Assembly: GCA_010027295.1 (NCBI GenBank)
Contig: RGVM01000046.1
Span: forward strand, 1 to 10,208
Length of the DNA: 10,208 nucleotides
Source of the DNA: Chitinophagia bacterium
GTDB lineage: Bacteria > Bacteroidota > Bacteroidia > Chitinophagales > Chitinophagaceae
Direction: 5' to 3'
The notes under the pieces were generated by a model. The model did no database searches and was not told the DNA's origin. It saw only the letters and a list, made by a program, of their open reading frames with translations. The position numbers and the translations under genes were made by a program. Shown piece after piece: positions 1 to 7,125 of this stretch (within the stretch, counting starts at the first letter, position 1; each line of letters starts with the position of its first letter).

Positions 1-171
1 CATCGAAACGCCATAACGAATTGTTGAGTGGCAAAGGTAGCCAGTGCACATCATTCACACGGAAAACTCGAACGCCGGATAGACGAACAGCCCAAACCCG
101 GAAGAGTGCAGGGGAAGGTGGATTTGCGTAGTTTCATGTCCATTCAAAACGATCACAAGGCCTTCTTCCCC

Positions 172-3100
172 ATGTCCACCTCCATCCGAAAGTCCATACG
201 GACCTGCCTTGCGCTGGCCATCGTCCTCCCCTGCCAGGCGCAGTCCGATGGCCCCTGGGCGCACTCCCACAACGACTACGAACAACCGAAGCCCTTCCGG
301 CATGCCTTCGAACGCGGGTTCCGGTCCATAGAAGCCGATGTCTGGCTGGTCGACGGGCGACTGCTGGTCGCCCACGACCTGAAGGACGCACGACCGGAAC
401 GCACCCTGGCAGCCCTATACCTAGACCCGCTGATACAGGAACTCGACCGGAAGGGCCGATGGAGGAAAGGGGCAGGGGACAGGCAACTCCAACTCCTGAT
501 AGACATCAAGTCGGAGGCCGTCGCCTCACTCGCCGCCCTGGAAGGCCTGCTGAAGGGATATGCCTCCCTGACACGCAACCCGTCCGTCACGATCGCCATC
601 AGCGGGAACCGACCGCCCGTGACGGATTACAGGACCTACCCTGCATATATGCATTTCGACGGAAGGCCCGGCACGGCTTATGACGCCGAGGCATTGCCAC
701 GCGTGGCGCTCATCAGCGACTCCTGGGCCAGCTACATCGACCGCAAGACCCTGCGCTTCGACACCCTGAAGGCCGCCCGTGCCGTCGAGGCCGCGCACGC
801 CATGGGCAAGCCCTTCCGCTTCTGGGCCAGCCCCGACAACGAGGCCGGATGGCGGCTGGCGGCCCGCCTCGGAACCGATTTCCTCAACACAGACCGCATC
901 GACGCACTGGCCGACTTCCTCGCGGCCAACCCTTCCCTCGCCTACGAGGAGGCCCTGCGCAGTTCCACCCTGCACGACAAGCTCCCTATGATGCCCTACA
1001 ACCGCGTCATCCGGAGCGCAGGACGGGTCGTCCGCTACGGCAACCCCTCCCTGGAGAACCATGCCCTCGACATATCCCCCATCGTGGGCACGTCACTGCT
1101 GGCCGTGATGGACCGCTTCGGCATCGCCGTGATGGATGCAGAGGGCAAGGTCCTGGAACGCTTCGCGTATTCCGACCGGCGCGAGTTCACCGGCCTCATG
1201 GGCACCTTCAGCGGCATCCGCTCCTTCCGGCACCTCGACCGCAGCTGGATCGCCTGGCCGGCCGGCGGGGGGGACAAGGGCTTCCTCATGCTGGCGGAAT
1301 GGGACGGGCATATCTCCAACGTATCAGGCATCGCACTCGAAAAAAGCAACGGCGCCAAGTCGTCGATACCCAACGGCATCTGCATCGATGCATCCCAAGA
1401 CCCATCCATCTTCGTCGCCCTCAACGGCAACGATGAGCTCGTGAAGATCCGTTTCCGCGACCGGTCGGTCGTCTGGCGTGCGCCCACCGGCGTGGCCCCC
1501 TACGCCGTCGCAATAGCGCAGGGCAAGGCCTTTGTCACGAACTGGGCCGGCCCGCGCGCCACCGACAGCACCCGCGAGCGGGCCGGCATCCCCTGGGGGC
1601 TCGCCTACACCGACCCCGCCACGGGCGCCACCGCCCTGGGAAGCGTCAGTGTCTTCGACGCGGCGACGGGCGCAGCCCTGGTGGAGATTCCCACGGGCAC
1701 CCACCCCAACGCCATCCTGGCATCGGCCGACGGACAGCATGCATACGTGGCCAACGGAAACAGCGACGATATAACGGTCATCCATACACGAAACCTGAAG
1801 GTCGTGGAGAACATCCCCGTCGGGCTCTTCGGTGCAGGCTCCGGTCGGGGCGGCGCCTCGCCCAACGCGCTGACATGGGACGCGTCGGGCCGCCGGCTGC
1901 TCGTATCCAACGGGATGGACAACGCCGTCGCCATCGTCGAGCTCGGCGCACGGGCGGCCACGGGAGGCCGTGGGCAGAGTCGCGTGAAAGGCTTCATCCC
2001 CACCGAGGCATACCCGGCCGGAAGCGCCGTGCTGAACGACCGCATCATCGTCGCCAACCTTGAAGGCGACGGCGTCAACGTCGTCAATCCCGTCCGAAAG
2101 GCCCGCGGCGCCCACTACCAGCTGGCATCCCTCAGCGTCATCCCCATGCCCGACGACAGGCAGCTGGCGGAGCTCTCCCGACAGGCGGCCCGCAACGCCC
2201 TCGGGCACCGGCTCAACGCCAGCGGCCTGCCCCCGCGGGCCGACGCCAAACCAAGGCCCATCCCCGAACGCATCGGAGAACCCTCCGTCTTCAAGCACGT
2301 CGTCTACATCATCCGCGAGAACAAGACATACGACCAGGTATTGGGCGACATGCCCCTGGGGCGCGGCGACAGTTCCCTCTGCAGCTTCGGCGAACGCATC
2401 ACCCCCAACACACACGCCCTCGCCCGCCAGTATGGGATCCTCGACAACTACCACGCCTCCGGGAAGTCAAGCGCCGAAGGACACCAGTGGAGCAACGCCG
2501 CCATCGTCACCGACTACGTCGAGAAGAACGTCCGTGCCTGGTACCGCAGCTACCCCCACCGCCAGGAAGACGCCATGGTCTACCACTCGACCGGCTACAT
2601 CTGGAACCACGCGATGGACCATGGCAGGAAGGTGCGTATCTACGGCGAAGCCTGCCGCACCGTCTACGATCCAAAGAAGAAATGGATAGACCTCTACCGT
2701 CAATATCGGTCGGGTATAAAACCCGATTGGCACAACGAGACCACCATCGCCCGCATCCGTCCCGTCATCTCGCCAGACTTTCCCGACAACGACAACCTCG
2801 TGTTCAGCGACCAGCAGCGGGCAGACGTCTTCCTGCGCGAATGGGAGGCCTATGAGAAGGGCGACAGCATCCCGCACCTGATGATCGTCTCGCTGCCCAA
2901 CGACCATACCTCGGGCCTCAACCCCGACGCGCCCACCCCCAACGCCATGGTTGCCGATAACGACCTCGCCCTGGGCCGCATCGTCGAACGCATCACCCGC
3001 AGCCGCTACTTCGACTCCACCCTCATCCTCGTCACGCAGGACGACTCGCAGAGCGGATGGGACCACATCTCCGGCTACCGCACCGTCGGACTCGCCATCA

Positions 3101-3453
3101 GTCGCTATAGTCGCCCCGGCGTGGTGGGCACCCAGTACAACCAGACCTCGATGGTGCGCACCATCGAACAGGTCCTCGGCCTGCCGCCCATGCACGCCAT
3201 CGACGCCGCCGCCCTGCCCATGGCCGACTGCTTCACAGACGCGCCCCATCAAAGCGCCTTCACCAGCCTGCCCTCGAACATCCCGCTCGACCAGATGAAC
3301 CGGCCACTTTCCGGCCTGCGAGGACGCGAACGACGCTACGCCCTGCAGTCGATGAACGAAGTCTACGACGAGGTCGACGGCGGCGAGGACGATGCCATGA
3401 ACCGCATCATCTGGTACTACGCCAAAGGCAGGAAACGATACCCGGGGGATTGA
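172..3453 (+). CDS. Secreted three-module phosphoesterase: GDPD/PI-PLC-like domain, YVTN beta-propeller, PF04185-type phosphoesterase
   Basis: Probably an exported enzyme that cleaves phosphodiesters and phosphomonoesters. The frame is open from a GTG at 28, but ATG 172 is preferred because it gives a clean signal peptide (residues 1-23, basic MSTSIRKSIR, hydrophobic core, cleavage near CQA|QSD) and a 1093-residue protein; ATG 136 is an alternative. Residues about 28-255 resemble the GDPD/PI-PLC-like superfamily: HSHNDY near residue 31, IEADVWLVDG with acidic metal-ligand candidates E54/D56, and VAHD (H68). Residues about 270-690 look like a beta-propeller with YVTN-type blades (AYVANGNSDDITVI near 527; a similar blade follows at LLVSNGMDNAVAIVE). 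Residues about 707-1080 match PF04185-type phosphoesterases (acid phosphatase/phospholipase C-like): RENKTYDQ (E716, N717), SAEGHQWS, PNDHTSG (910-912), VADNDLALG, QDDSQSGWDH (D957, D958, D964, H965). All expected motif blocks of the third domain are present. Stand-alone propeller-phosphoesterase proteins are known in Bacteroidota; the extra N-terminal diesterase module is what is unusual. Substrate is unknown. Confidence 0.88.
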   Translation: MSTSIRKSIRTCLALAIVLPCQAQSDGPWAHSHNDYEQPKPFRHAFERGFRSIEADVWLVDGRLLVAHDLKDARPERTLAALYLDPLIQELDRKGRWRKGAGDRQLQLLIDIKSEAVASLAALEGLLKGYASLTRNPSVTIAISGNRPPVTDYRTYPAYMHFDGRPGTAYDAEALPRVALISDSWASYIDRKTLRFDTLKAARAVEAAHAMGKPFRFWASPDNEAGWRLAARLGTDFLNTDRIDALADFLAANPSLAYEEALRSSTLHDKLPMMPYNRVIRSAGRVVRYGNPSLENHALDISPIVGTSLLAVMDRFGIAVMDAEGKVLERFAYSDRREFTGLMGTFSGIRSFRHLDRSWIAWPAGGGDKGFLMLAEWDGHISNVSGIALEKSNGAKSSIPNGICIDASQDPSIFVALNGNDELVKIRFRDRSVVWRAPTGVAPYAVAIAQGKAFVTNWAGPRATDSTRERAGIPWGLAYTDPATGATALGSVSVFDAATGAALVEIPTGTHPNAILASADGQHAYVANGNSDDITVIHTRNLKVVENIPVGLFGAGSGRGGASPNALTWDASGRRLLVSNGMDNAVAIVELGARAATGGRGQSRVKGFIPTEAYPAGSAVLNDRIIVANLEGDGVNVVNPVRKARGAHYQLASLSVIPMPDDRQLAELSRQAARNALGHRLNASGLPPRADAKPRPIPERIGEPSVFKHVVYIIRENKTYDQVLGDMPLGRGDSSLCSFGERITPNTHALARQYGILDNYHASGKSSAEGHQWSNAAIVTDYVEKNVRAWYRSYPHRQEDAMVYHSTGYIWNHAMDHGRKVRIYGEACRTVYDPKKKWIDLYRQYRSGIKPDWHNETTIARIRPVISPDFPDNDNLVFSDQQRADVFLREWEAYEKGDSIPHLMIVSLPNDHTSGLNPDAPTPNAMVADNDLALGRIVERITRSRYFDSTLILVTQDDSQSGWDHISGYRTVGLAISRYSRPGVVGTQYNQTSMVRTIEQVLGLPPMHAIDAAALPMADCFTDAPHQSAFTSLPSNIPLDQMNRPLSGLRGRERRYALQSMNEVYDEVDGGEDDAMNRIIWYYAKGRKRYPGD

Positions 3454-3484
3454 TCGCTGCTGATTCAAATAGGTTCAGCATGTT

Positions 3485-3560
3485 GGTTACGCGTGGCACT
3501 TTGAACCGGGTTCGTGTGTCATCCGTCATCGTTACCGCGTGGCACCATCTCGGGTGCCAC
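3485..3560 (+). repeat. 76-bp repeat, copy 1 (direct, paired with 3795-3870)
   Basis: This 76-base block begins GGTTACGCGTGGCAC and ends CGGGTGCCAC. It aligns without gaps to 3795-3870 with 9 mismatches by hand count, about 88% identity. The right end forms a hairpin. Downstream of both copies, further matching pieces follow in the same order: CGTGAGA, CCGCGAGCCGTG and CTTTTA, with about 50 extra bases in copy 1. The whole duplicated unit is therefore longer than 76 bases and has diverged by an indel. Confidence 0.85.
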
Positions 3561-3562
3561 GC
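3537..3562 (+). repeat. Perfect 10-bp inverted repeat (hairpin) in repeat copy 1
   Basis: GCGTGGCACC at 3537-3546 pairs with GGTGCCACGC at 3553-3562 around a 6-base loop. No run of T follows, so it does not look like an intrinsic terminator on either strand. The equivalent hairpin in copy 2 is at 3849-3870, where the stem is 8 bp. Confidence 0.75.
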
Positions 3563-3626
3563 CTGCGAGCTCAAAGACCACCCTTTCAGCAAACGGGTCA
3601 GCCCCTTCTCCGTGAGAGTCCGCGAG

Positions 3627-3658
3627 CCGTGGCACTCCGCCTGCGGCGGATGCCACGG
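3627..3658 (+). repeat. Strong bulged hairpin, GTGGCA family
   Basis: CCGTGGCA at 3627-3634 pairs with TGCCACGG at 3651-3658. After one bulged C the stem continues, with TCCGCC (3636-3641) pairing with GGCGGA (3645-3650) across a 3-base TGC loop. That gives 14 pairs in 32 bases, the strongest hairpin I see in the gap. It lies about 175 bases after the stop of the large phosphoesterase and lacks a T tract; an RNA-stabilising or REP-like role is as likely as termination. Confidence 0.75.
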
Positions 3659-3794
3659 AGATGCCTTTTAGCCCCGAGAGACGTCCTTCACAGTCTTATG
3701 CCCTTTCTGTGTCGCAACCTAATGATACCTCTCTTGGCTCGCACCACCGTTTCATCATGTCATCCATCATCGGTTCACCGAGTCATCTGTCATC

Positions 3795-3870
3795 GGTTAC
3801 GCATGGCACCTTGAACGGGTTTTGTGTGTCATCCGACATCGGTACCGCGTGGCACCGTCCCGGGTGCCAC
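3795..3870 (+). repeat. 76-bp repeat, copy 2 (direct, paired with 3485-3560)
   Basis: This is the second copy of the block at 3485-3560, in the same orientation. Inside the wider region a shorter unit of about 29 bases, of the form GTCATC..TCATCGGTTAC..GTGGCACC, recurs at 3518-3546, 3782-3810 and 3828-3856, with a partial copy at 3759-3780. The copies are diverged and unevenly spaced, so they look like an old, decaying non-coding repeat rather than a recent duplication. Confidence 0.83.
3849..3870 (+). repeat. 8-bp inverted repeat (hairpin) in repeat copy 2
   Basis: GTGGCACC at 3849-3856 pairs with GGTGCCAC at 3863-3870 around a 6-base loop. It is the counterpart of the hairpin at 3537-3562. 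The stem is conserved while the loop differs (GTCCCG here, ATCTCG in copy 1), which suggests the paired structure may matter. Confidence 0.72.
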
Positions 3871-3915
3871 CCTTTACCCGTGAGACCCGCGAGCCGTGAC
3901 ACCAGAATCTTTTAA

Positions 3916-3935
3916 TCCCGACCGTAGCGTCGGGA
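3916..3935 (+). repeat. 7-bp inverted repeat at the right end of the repeat region
   Basis: TCCCGAC at 3916-3922 pairs with GTCGGGA at 3929-3935 around a CGTAGC loop. It is preceded by CTTTTAA and followed by another ATGGCAC (3939-3945). The TTTTA-plus-CCCGA context also occurs at 3665-3675, but without the second arm. It could mark the end of the repeat element or act as a weak transcription stop reading leftward, where the preceding TTTTAA becomes TTAAAA; I favour the former. Confidence 0.55.
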
Positions 3936-4097
3936 ACGATGGCACAGAGATTCACTTTAGCCCCGCCAGCTGCCCTATAGAAACCCTTTTTCTTCGGATG
4001 CCAGAGGCCGAATGGAATCCAGGCAATATGTCACCAACCACTACGTTTCTCGTTTATGAATTTAATGTTAACTTGAGGGATCCAATGTGGATAACCC

Positions 4098-5300
4098 TTG
4101 ACGCTTCGCCTCACCATATCGCCCCGAATCCTATTACTGGCCTGCCTGCTGGCATCCCCATCGCTGCAGGCATCCGAACCGTCGGTGCTGACTTGGCTGG
4201 GAAGGGATATCCGCATGGACCTCAGCGCTTCCGACCTGCCGGCCGGACCCATCCGTGGCGAGGCCGACGCCTTGGCATTGGTGGACTTCGTCGACAGGCA
4301 TGATGCCGATATCCTGCAGCAGATGCAAACCATCCGTGAGGAGCTCGGGCTATGCGACTGGCTCCAGTACCAGCTCATCCGGAAGGTGGCCGACAGGCTG
4401 GCGCCCAAGCAGGCAGACTACTACCGCTACACCACAGTCAAATACCATCTGCTTCGCGCCTCCGGCTACGACCCTATGCTCGTCATCGGCGCCAGGCGCA
4501 TCCTGCTATATGTGCGGAGCCCCGACCCCGTCTATAACCTCAGCTACCGGATGATCGACGACCGGCAGTATGTCTGCCTCAACGCGCATGACTATGGCTT
4601 CCAGCCTGGCACCGGCGGACAGGAGAACGATGTACTCCGGGAAACATCCCCCCGAACGCGTGACTTCCACTACGCTATCGACCGCATGCCAGTGTTCCCG
4701 GCTTCGGCCTACGAGACGCTCGAACTGCGATTCGAATACGCCCGGAAAAGGGAAACCCTCCAGATCCGAGTGAACCCCGAACTGAAGTCCATCTTCGCCA
4801 ACTACCCGGTGACCGACTACCGGAACCAGTTCAACATACCCGTCAGCCACGAGACGGCCGAGTCGCTCCTCGGCCAGCTGCGCAACCGCCTCAAAGGCAT
4901 GGACCTCCACCACGGCATATCCTACCTGCAGCAGTTCACCCGGGGAGCATTCCCCTTCGCCCGCGACACAGAAGTGTTCGGACGCGAAAAGCGGCTATCA
5001 CCCGAAGAGACGCTCATGTATTCGAACAGCGACTGCGAGGACCGATCCGCCCTCTTCTTTTGGCTCGTACGAGAGATCTACGACAGGCCCATGGTGGTGT
5101 TGTCCTACGAGGATCATGTTACCGTCGCGGTCGACATGGGCGAGCAACGAGGACACTCCATACAATATAACGGTAAGGACTATACGATCTGCGAACCTAC
5201 TCCACAACGCATAAATCTGCCACCGGGTCGCATCATACACGGCATCCATGACAGGCCTTCCGAGGTCTCCTATGCCTACGAGCCGGCTCAAAGGAGATGA
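4098..5300 (+). CDS. Exported transglutaminase-like (papain-fold) protein of about 400 residues
   Basis: Likely a secreted or periplasmic protein with a transglutaminase-like cysteine core. The first possible initiator after the in-frame TAA at 4092 is TTG 4098, which gives a good signal peptide (residues 1-25, RILLLACLLASPSLQA|SEPS). The next ATG (residue 40) would remove the signal. LLAC near residues 13-16 is a weak lipobox-like alternative. The core lies in the C-terminal third: YSNSDCEDRSALFFWLVRE holds the nucleophile candidate C313, and SYEDHVTVAV holds H340. The third position falls in YTICEPTPQ (E366), where the transglutaminase family usually has Asp. The N-terminal 250 residues show no domain I recognise. 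Family members may act as peptidases, transglutaminases or non-catalytic proteins; the true reaction is unknown. The gene stands alone between a repeat region and a convergent operon. Confidence 0.75.
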   Translation: MTLRLTISPRILLLACLLASPSLQASEPSVLTWLGRDIRMDLSASDLPAGPIRGEADALALVDFVDRHDADILQQMQTIREELGLCDWLQYQLIRKVADRLAPKQADYYRYTTVKYHLLRASGYDPMLVIGARRILLYVRSPDPVYNLSYRMIDDRQYVCLNAHDYGFQPGTGGQENDVLRETSPRTRDFHYAIDRMPVFPASAYETLELRFEYARKRETLQIRVNPELKSIFANYPVTDYRNQFNIPVSHETAESLLGQLRNRLKGMDLHHGISYLQQFTRGAFPFARDTEVFGREKRLSPEETLMYSNSDCEDRSALFFWLVREIYDRPMVVLSYEDHVTVAVDMGEQRGHSIQYNGKDYTICEPTPQRINLPPGRIIHGIHDRPSEVSYAYEPAQRR

Positions 5301-5322
5301 TGCAAGATAGCATGGGAGCGGA

Positions 5323-5344
5323 CTGCACAAACGACTTCGTGCAG
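5323..5344. terminator. Possible bidirectional terminator hairpin between convergent genes
   Basis: CTGCAC at 5323-5328 pairs with GTGCAG at 5339-5344, and the stem can extend by two A-T pairs past one bulge. It sits in the 85-base gap between the convergent transglutaminase-like and acyltransferase genes, where a terminator is expected. It lacks a clear T run on either strand, so the call is tentative. Confidence 0.35.
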
Positions 5345-5385
5345 CCAATCCTTCGACACACGGAGGACATACGCATTCCCATTGC

Positions 5386-6042
5386 TCAAACGAGCAGTTT
5401 CCGGCGTCGATAAGACTCGAAGTCCTTCTTTTTCACGAAACCCACATATGGGTACCGATGGTTGTAACGGACGCACTGCCCGGGATCCAGCCGTCGCGTG
5501 ATGACGGCCGGATTGCCGGCTAGCACGCAGTAGCCTTCGGAAAATGACTGAGTGACCACCGATCCTGCAGCCACAATCGTGAAGTCGCCCAGCTCCACGC
5601 CGGGAAGGATGACCGAATGCATGCCCAACCAGCAGTATTGCCCGATCCTGACCGACTTGGGCGTATCGTTCCAAAGGGCTTCTGAGCCGTTTGGAACCGT
5701 GAGGATCTGTACATTCCGGGAGACTTGGGTGTAATCGCCGATTCGGATTCCACCTGTCCCCTGGATATAACAATGCGGTGCATATCCCGGGTTCGTATGT
5801 ACACCGATCAACACGTTCCGATAGTCTTCCACGACACTTGTGGGATGGATCGGCCAGTATAATCCGTCATACTTGCCCAGCACAACCTGCTGCCACCACA
5901 TGTCTAAAGTGATGGGGACCTGCGTATTCGCTGTTACACGAATGAACCTGAAATACGGTATCCGACCGATGACATTCTTGCCAAACTCCAGCACCTGTCG
6001 CTTTACAATGATCCATGCCCGGAATCGGTGACCGCTCAGCAT
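5386..6042 (-). CDS. Hexapeptide-repeat (left-handed beta-helix) acyltransferase
   Basis: Likely a cytoplasmic O-acyltransferase acting on a sugar during surface polysaccharide assembly. The 218-residue protein has the imperfect hexapeptide rungs of the family: TGGIRIGDYTQVSRNVQI (about 96-113), VRIGQYCWLGMHSVILPGVE (131-150), LGDFTIVAAGSVVT (151-164) and the closing YCVLAGNPAVI (171-181), followed by a short C-terminal tail. The GRIPYFRFIRV segment (26-36) also fits acyltransferases seen in Bacteroidota glycan clusters. Where many relatives have a catalytic His in an NHD-like motif, this protein reads TVPNGSEALWND (115-126). ATG 6042 is the first start in its frame, with TGA just upstream. 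A different-frame ATG at 6097 overlaps the stop of the upstream glycosyltransferase as ATGA, so the native start may lie there with an indel between. The gap to the glycosyltransferase is 51 bases, consistent with one operon. Confidence 0.82.
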   Translation of the reverse strand: MLSGHRFRAWIIVKRQVLEFGKNVIGRIPYFRFIRVTANTQVPITLDMWWQQVVLGKYDGLYWPIHPTSVVEDYRNVLIGVHTNPGYAPHCYIQGTGGIRIGDYTQVSRNVQILTVPNGSEALWNDTPKSVRIGQYCWLGMHSVILPGVELGDFTIVAAGSVVTQSFSEGYCVLAGNPAVITRRLDPGQCVRYNHRYPYVGFVKKKDFESYRRRKLLV

Positions 6043-6093
6043 GCTTCAAGAATTTGCGGATAACACATGTGCAACCTCTGTCATTCAATCTCT

Positions 6094-7125
6094 TCATTCC
6101 TCGTAGAATGCTATGAACTTTTGCAGCTGCCGGTCGAGGGAGAATGACTGCCGGATACGTGCAGATGCAGCCTGGCCTATCTTGTCCCGCTCATCCTGGT
6201 CCATTGCCAGGACTTCCTCGATCTTCCGATAGAGCTTCTCAGGATGATTAGAAGGGACCACCCAACCCGTGACACCGTCGATCACATTCTCGGGCAGCCC
6301 CTCAGCATCCGATACAATGCAGGGCCGACCGAACAGCTGGGCCTCTACCACGGCGTTGCAGTACCCTTCCTGGACACTGTATTGCAGGTACAGATCGCAA
6401 TCATTCAGCAGCATCAGGGTGTCTGTGTGTGTTTTCTTCCCTTCCAACACCACTTCCGCCTCGAGACCGAGTTCTTTCCGCATATATAGGATCATTTCAA
6501 GGTCATCCCCATCCCCCACAATGCGATAGGTGAAACGAATGCCAGCAGCCTTGAGGCTTACCAATGCCATGAAAGTCTGTACGTAGCCCTTCTTCCAGGA
6601 GATTCGTCCGATGGTCATCAGCCGTATGGTCCGATCCTCCCTGGGGGCCTGCGGATGACACCATTTCAAAATGCCCGGATCTGCAGCAGGCTCGATACGT
6701 ACGGCTTCCACGGTGGGTGACAAGCCATCGGACAGGGCTTTCAGGTACAGGGCCCCGGAGATGTAATGGAGCCTGTCGATTCGCTTCCAGAGGAGGGAGT
6801 AGCATCCCGGATGTTTGAGGGGCTGAATGCTGATGTCATACCCTCGGATGGATACGGCCATCCTTGCCCCCATAACACAGGCGAGGTTCTCAAGATGGAC
6901 AGCGTTGCTTGCAAAGCCGAAATGCAGCCAGTCGAGTCTGTGCCCTATGATATGCGCGGCACTGAACAGTGATTTGAGATTGGCCTCCCATGAAAATCCG
7001 TCCTCCTGGTTCCGCCGAAACAGCCTTATCGTGCGCCGGGGCCTTCGACCCAGACGGAGGCAGGCCTTGCAAATGGAAAGCATCCTGACAAAACCCTCCG
7101 AATGTGCATGAAGCCCAATGCTCAT
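6094..7125 (-). CDS. Glycosyltransferase family 4, main part (N-terminus split off by a frameshift)
   Basis: A GT-B fold retaining glycosyltransferase that would add a sugar from a nucleotide donor onto a growing lipid-linked or surface glycan. The 343-residue frame holds IRGYDIS (94-99), TIGRISWKKGY (171-181, donor phosphate-binding Arg/Lys), IVGDGDDLE (202-210) and the family signature E253-x7-E261 in QEGYCNAVVEAQ, followed by GRPCIVSDAEGLPENV and GVTGWVVP. It lacks the usual N-terminal Rossmann start. That missing start is encoded directly upstream in another frame (7122-7289); the stop of that piece overlaps this ATG as ATGA. The two together total 398 residues, the normal size of the family. 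The displayed start ATG 7125 is therefore probably not the native one. The ORF ends 51 bases before the acyltransferase. Confidence 0.82.
   Translation of the reverse strand: MSIGLHAHSEGFVRMLSICKACLRLGRRPRRTIRLFRRNQEDGFSWEANLKSLFSAAHIIGHRLDWLHFGFASNAVHLENLACVMGARMAVSIRGYDISIQPLKHPGCYSLLWKRIDRLHYISGALYLKALSDGLSPTVEAVRIEPAADPGILKWCHPQAPREDRTIRLMTIGRISWKKGYVQTFMALVSLKAAGIRFTYRIVGDGDDLEMILYMRKELGLEAEVVLEGKKTHTDTLMLLNDCDLYLQYSVQEGYCNAVVEAQLFGRPCIVSDAEGLPENVIDGVTGWVVPSNHPEKLYRKIEEVLAMDQDERDKIGQAASARIRQSFSLDRQLQKFIAFYEE

Larger units (their letters stand above)
3454..4097. other. Gene-free 644-base region carrying diverged repeats and hairpins
   Basis: No credible gene was found here. The open frames that cross it translate repeat sequence, have no recognisable domain, and are rich in His, Ser and Arg in the manner of chance frames. 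The left three quarters (about 3485-3945) hold repeated blocks and hairpins that share the heptamer GTGGCAC, listed separately. The last 150 bases, before the transglutaminase-like gene, are more AT-rich and probably hold its promoter, but I could not match a Bacteroidota -33/-7 pair with confidence. Confidence 0.7.

Noticed and set aside
1324..3468. Long reverse-strand open frames (376 and 333 residues) opposite the large phosphoesterase
   Set aside because: They are shadows of a GC-rich, high-codon-bias gene: no domain motifs, Gly/Val/Asp-rich composition, and they lie fully antisense to an unambiguous coding sequence.
3627..3658. Intrinsic terminator for the large phosphoesterase
   Set aside because: The hairpin is strong but about 175 bases past the stop and not followed by a T run; it belongs to the repeat family, so it is listed as a repeat.
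3485..3870. Possible CRISPR array
   Set aside because: Repeats are diverged, unevenly spaced and of different lengths, with no uniform spacers and no cas gene.
3450..3915. Small plus-strand open frames in the gap after the large phosphoesterase
   Set aside because: They run through the repeats and hairpins, translate the same repeat in different frames, and show no recognisable protein features.
3896..4303. Plus-strand open frame of 135 residues overlapping the transglutaminase-like gene start
   Set aside because: It begins in repeat sequence and ends inside the better-supported gene in another frame, with no domain. It is kept only as a clue to a possible indel near 4095.
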